A stretch of 9,754 bases of DNA. Origin: an uncultured Erysipelotrichaceae bacterium. Its GTDB lineage: Bacteria; Bacillota_I; Bacilli_A; RFN20; CAG-826. Position 1 is the first letter of the stretch, and every line of letters begins with the position of its first letter. A program made the position numbers and the translations under genes. Below, in pieces: positions 7,304-9,754 of the stretch. A model generated the notes under the pieces. It was not told the DNA's origin. It made no database searches and saw only the letters and a list, made by a program, of their open reading frames with translations. The stretch is from assembly GCA_902782395.1 (NCBI GenBank), contig CACZNF010000016.1, positions 1 through 9,754 on the forward strand. Direction: 5' to 3'.

Positions 7304-9202
7304 ATGGCAGATGTAACACTTAGACACGTTTATAAAGTTTACGATGGTGGAGTTCGCGCGGTTAACGACTTTGACTTAGAAATTAAAGACAAAGAATTCG
7401 TTGTTTTCGTCGGTCCTTCTGGATGTGGTAAATCCACAACATTAAGAATGATCGCCGGTTTAGAAGAAATTACCGCTGGTCAGCTTTATATCGATGGTGA
7501 ACTAATGAATGAAGTGGAACCAAAGAATAGAGATATCGCAATGGTTTTCCAAAGCTATGCTTTATATCCACATATGACTGTTTATGACAATATGGCCTTT
7601 GGTTTAAAACTTAGACACACTCCTAAAGAAGAAATTGATAAACGCGTTAGAGCCGCTGCGGAAATCTTAGAAATCTCTGAATTACTTTCTAGAAAACCAA
7701 AAGCGTTATCTGGTGGTCAAAGACAACGTGTCGCTTTAGGTAGAACAATTGTCCGTCAACCAAAAGTCTTCCTTTTAGATGAACCTTTATCAAACTTAGA
7801 CGCTAAGTTACGTGTTTCTATGCGTAGTGAAATTACTAAACTCCATGAAAAGTTAGAAACAACATTTATCTATGTTACCCATGACCAAACAGAAGCAATG
7901 ACTATGGGTAGTCGTATTGTGGTTATGAAAGATGGCTTTATTCAACAAGCTGATACCCCAATTACCTTATTTGAAGATCCATGTAACTTATTTGTCGCGA
8001 CATTCTTAGGTTCTCCTCAAATGAATATCGTTGACGCGGAATTATTTATGGATGGTGACACTCTTAAAGCCAAATTAAATGGTGTTGATAACATGGTAGT
8101 GGCTTTCCCAGATATCAAAGCTAAACAACTTGCTGATAAAGCTTATATCGGTAAGAAAGTCTTATTAGGCATTAGACCAGAACACGTTAAACCAAATAAT
8201 AAAGGTGAATTAGATGTTTATGTCGATGTTGTGGAACACTTAGGTGATGAAACAATCGTCTACACCAAGATGGAAGGTAGAAAAGACCAATTCATTATTA
8301 AGACCCCATTCAACAGTGGGCTTCACGCTAACGAACAACTCAAAGTGGATTTTGATATGAATCATGCCTACTTATTTGACGCTATTACACATAAAGCTAT
8401 TATGGGTATCCCACATGAAGATGAAATCCCAGTCAGAATTACTGATAACGTTATTAAGATTGGTGAACAAGAAATGGTCTTAGAACCTGAATATATGTCA
8501 CATCTATTAGATAATGCTTTTAATAACGATATCCGTTTAGGCATTAGACCAGACTATATCTCTTTAGAAGAAGTACCAGATTCCTTATTAGTGAAAGCGA
8601 AATTTGAATTCGTGGAACAAAAGACTGATTATCAAGCGGTCTACTTCTCCATTAAAGGTGTGGATGGCTATAGAGCGATTAAAGTTAAAAACGGTGAAAA
8701 AGTGAAATTAGGGGAAGAAGTTAATCTCTATCTCCCATATAACAGAATTAATATGTATGACCAAGAACATAACAAACTTAATTCTCGTGAAGTCGTTTAT
8801 CCAAACGTTGGTAGAGCAGATGTCGGTGTGGATAAAAAAGGCAACACCGTTATTAGTATTGGTTGTGCAACATTATCTTATCCAGATATGGGTATTAAAC
8901 CAGGCAAATATGAGATTAAATTTAAACAAGATAAATTGATGCCTCTCTTCCCAGCGAAGATGATTAAAAAAGACACTGAACATAAGTTAGTTAATCCAGT
9001 AATGGAAAATCCTAAGAATGTGATTCCTGCTATGGCTTATGATGAAGATATCTTAGGTAAAAAGCTATTAACTTATGTGCAAGTTGGTAACTTTAAAAAG
9101 TATTGTTCCTTCGTCGTGGATAATAACTTCTCAGTCTATAAGTTATCTAAATTCTACTTATATGTTCCAAAAGATGCATTTACTTTAAAACGTATTGATT
9201 AA
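7304..9202 (+). CDS. MalK/MsmK/UgpC-type sugar ABC transporter ATPase with extended, repeated C-terminal domains
   Basis: The ATP-hydrolysing subunit of a carbohydrate importer, acting at the inner face of the membrane. Residues 1-235 form the nucleotide-binding domain: Walker A GPSGCGKST (37-45), Q-loop Gln83, signature LSGGQ (135-139), Walker B VFLLDEP (155-161), D-loop SNLD (163-166), switch His193 in VTHDQTEAM. All key residues are intact. A MalK-type TOBE/OB region follows, with FLGSPQMN (234-241) and LGIRPEHV (288-295). Normal family members end near 360-380 residues, but this one has 632. A second copy of the regulatory layout appears at ~376-497 with LGIRPDYI (412-419). A weaker third, with GIKPGKYEI (530-538), lies in the last 130 residues. 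Long homologues are known in mollicutes. Ribosome site AAGGAGG (7289-7295) lies inside the end of the upstream gene. No permease or conventional binding protein lies in the window, so the ATPase may serve distant permeases, possibly several. Confidence 0.95.
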   Translation: MADVTLRHVYKVYDGGVRAVNDFDLEIKDKEFVVFVGPSGCGKSTTLRMIAGLEEITAGQLYIDGELMNEVEPKNRDIAMVFQSYALYPHMTVYDNMAFGLKLRHTPKEEIDKRVRAAAEILEISELLSRKPKALSGGQRQRVALGRTIVRQPKVFLLDEPLSNLDAKLRVSMRSEITKLHEKLETTFIYVTHDQTEAMTMGSRIVVMKDGFIQQADTPITLFEDPCNLFVATFLGSPQMNIVDAELFMDGDTLKAKLNGVDNMVVAFPDIKAKQLADKAYIGKKVLLGIRPEHVKPNNKGELDVYVDVVEHLGDETIVYTKMEGRKDQFIIKTPFNSGLHANEQLKVDFDMNHAYLFDAITHKAIMGIPHEDEIPVRITDNVIKIGEQEMVLEPEYMSHLLDNAFNNDIRLGIRPDYISLEEVPDSLLVKAKFEFVEQKTDYQAVYFSIKGVDGYRAIKVKNGEKVKLGEEVNLYLPYNRINMYDQEHNKLNSREVVYPNVGRADVGVDKKGNTVISIGCATLSYPDMGIKPGKYEIKFKQDKLMPLFPAKMIKKDTEHKLVNPVMENPKNVIPAMAYDEDILGKKLLTYVQVGNFKKYCSFVVDNNFSVYKLSKFYLYVPKDAFTLKRID

Positions 9203-9208
9203 TATAAT
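9179..9208 (+). promoter_or_regulatory. Possible promoter before the mutase gene
   Basis: A perfect -10 hexamer TATAAT sits at 9203-9208, with TTTACT (4 of 6 to TTGACA) at 9179-9184 and an 18-base spacer. Transcription would start near 9215, just before the AAGGA ribosome site at 9216-9220. Such hexamers arise by chance in AT-rich DNA, and the -35 lies inside the ATPase gene. It is supported mainly by falling at the only junction with more than a few non-coding bases. Confidence 0.3.
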
Positions 9209-9233
9209 CATAGAAAAGGAAAAATCTTAATAT

Positions 9234-9754
9234 ATGAAAGATTATTTAGCAACATATCAAGAATGGCTTAATAGTGATCTTCTTAATAAAAGTGAAAAGG
9301 AAGAACTCCTTTCCATTAAAGATAACGAAGAAGCGATTAAAGACCGTTTCTATAAAGACTTAACCTTTGGTACAGGTGGCTTACGTGGTGTGATGGAAGT
9401 GGGCACGAATAGGATGAACCGCTTCGTCATTAGAAGAGCTAGCCAAGGTTTAGCTAACTTCTTAAACAAAAAATATCAAAACCCAAGTGTCGCTATTGCT
9501 TATGATAGCCGTAACCATAGTGATGAATTTGCTAAAGAGACCGCTAGTGTACTCGCGGCTAATAATATCAAAGTCTATTTATATAAAGAGTTAATGCCCA
9601 CTCCAGCATTATCATTTGCGACTAGATACTTTAAGTGTCAAGCGGGTGTCGTAGTCACTGCTTCTCATAACCCAAAGGTTTATAACGGTTATAAGGCTTA
9701 TGGTAGTGATGGCTGTCAGTGCACTGATGAACTCGCTAATGGGATTTATCAAGA
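9234..9754 (+). CDS. Phosphohexomutase, alpha-D-phosphohexomutase superfamily (partial, 3' end outside window)
   Basis: The first 173 residues of a phosphoglucomutase/phosphomannomutase. These cytoplasmic enzymes interconvert hexose 1-phosphate and 6-phosphate through a phosphoserine. Visible motifs are LTFGTGGLRG (43-52) and TNRMNRFVIRRASQGLA (58-74), typical of the long PgcA/PGM2-like branch. AYDSRNHS follows at 89-96, then the active-site loop VTASHNPKVYNGYKAYG (141-157) with catalytic Ser144. The metal-binding and sugar-specificity loops lie beyond the window, so glucose versus mannose preference cannot be read. ATG 9234 is the first possible start, because an in-frame TAA lies at 9228-9230. 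AAGGA at 9216-9220 precedes it by 13 bases, slightly far. The gene lies 31 bases after the ATPase gene, with no terminator between. In context it could turn the mannose 1-phosphate made by the GH130 enzyme into mannose 6-phosphate, although a housekeeping glucose role is equally possible. Confidence 0.92.
   Translation, partial: MKDYLATYQEWLNSDLLNKSEKEELLSIKDNEEAIKDRFYKDLTFGTGGLRGVMEVGTNRMNRFVIRRASQGLANFLNKKYQNPSVAIAYDSRNHSDEFAKETASVLAANNIKVYLYKELMPTPALSFATRYFKCQAGVVVTASHNPKVYNGYKAYGSDGCQCTDELANGIYQ

Noticed and set aside
8757..8939. Short open frame inside the ATPase C-terminal extension
   Set aside because: The ATPase frame is continuous across it and shows repeat-like domain structure, so this is a shadow and not a frameshifted separate gene.
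7304..9202. The long ATPase as a fusion or frameshift artefact with a neighbouring gene
   Set aside because: The frame is unbroken, codon use is uniform, and the extra part repeats the TOBE-like layout instead of resembling a separate enzyme.
9203..9233. Rho-independent terminator between the ATPase and mutase genes
   Set aside because: The 31-base gap contains no inverted repeat and no T-run after a stem.
1..9754. Insertion sequences, CRISPR arrays, tRNA/rRNA genes or riboswitches
   Set aside because: Coding sequence fills almost the whole window, the longest gap is 31 bases, and no transposase, regularly spaced repeats or RNA-gene-like stretches were seen.

Overview
The window is about 9.75 kb of AT-rich DNA, gene-dense and read entirely on the + strand. 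It suggests a low-GC Gram-positive bacterium, such as an uncultured gut member of the Bacilli or Mollicutes-related lineages. The support is a lipoprotein signal with a Firmicutes-type lipobox, strong GGAGG-type ribosome sites, AGA-dominated arginine usage, InlB-type repeats and an elongated MsmK/UgpC-type ATPase. The genetic code is the standard bacterial one: tryptophans are TGG, and TGA ends the gene at 5359-5847. The organism assignment is an inference; no rRNA or other marker gene is present.

Layout. (1) 1-435: C-terminal end of a larger protein, probably a glycoside hydrolase, entering from the left. (2) 439-3057: large lipoprotein with a fibronectin-III-like domain and four tandem jelly-roll, carbohydrate-binding-like modules. 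(3) 3069-4085: intracellular GH130 glycoside phosphorylase (mannoside type). (4) 4078-5355: secreted InlB-repeat/SGNH esterase. (5) 5359-5847, 5844-6443 and 6443-7300: three membrane proteins. These are a two-helix protein of unknown function, a one-helix protein whose outer domain resembles part of a solute-binding protein, and a six-helix DUF624/YesL-like protein. (6) 7304-9202: MalK/MsmK-type sugar ABC ATPase with an unusually long C-terminus containing a duplicated TOBE-like domain. (7) 9234-9754: N-terminal part of a phosphohexomutase running off the right edge. The largest gap between genes is 31 bases, several genes overlap, and I saw no terminator, so the set looks like one operon or part of one.

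How the genes could work together (inference). The lipoprotein and esterase would bind and deacylate a glycan outside the cell. An ABC importer energised by the MsmK-like ATPase, whose permeases are not in the window, would take up oligosaccharides. GH130 would phosphorolyse them to a sugar 1-phosphate, most likely mannose 1-phosphate, and the mutase would convert that to the 6-phosphate for glycolysis. This reads as a beta-mannan or beta-mannoside utilisation locus. The most unusual parts are the elongated ATPase with repeated regulatory domains and the run of three poorly characterised membrane proteins directly upstream of it.

No RNA genes, insertion sequences, CRISPR arrays or long DNA repeats were seen.
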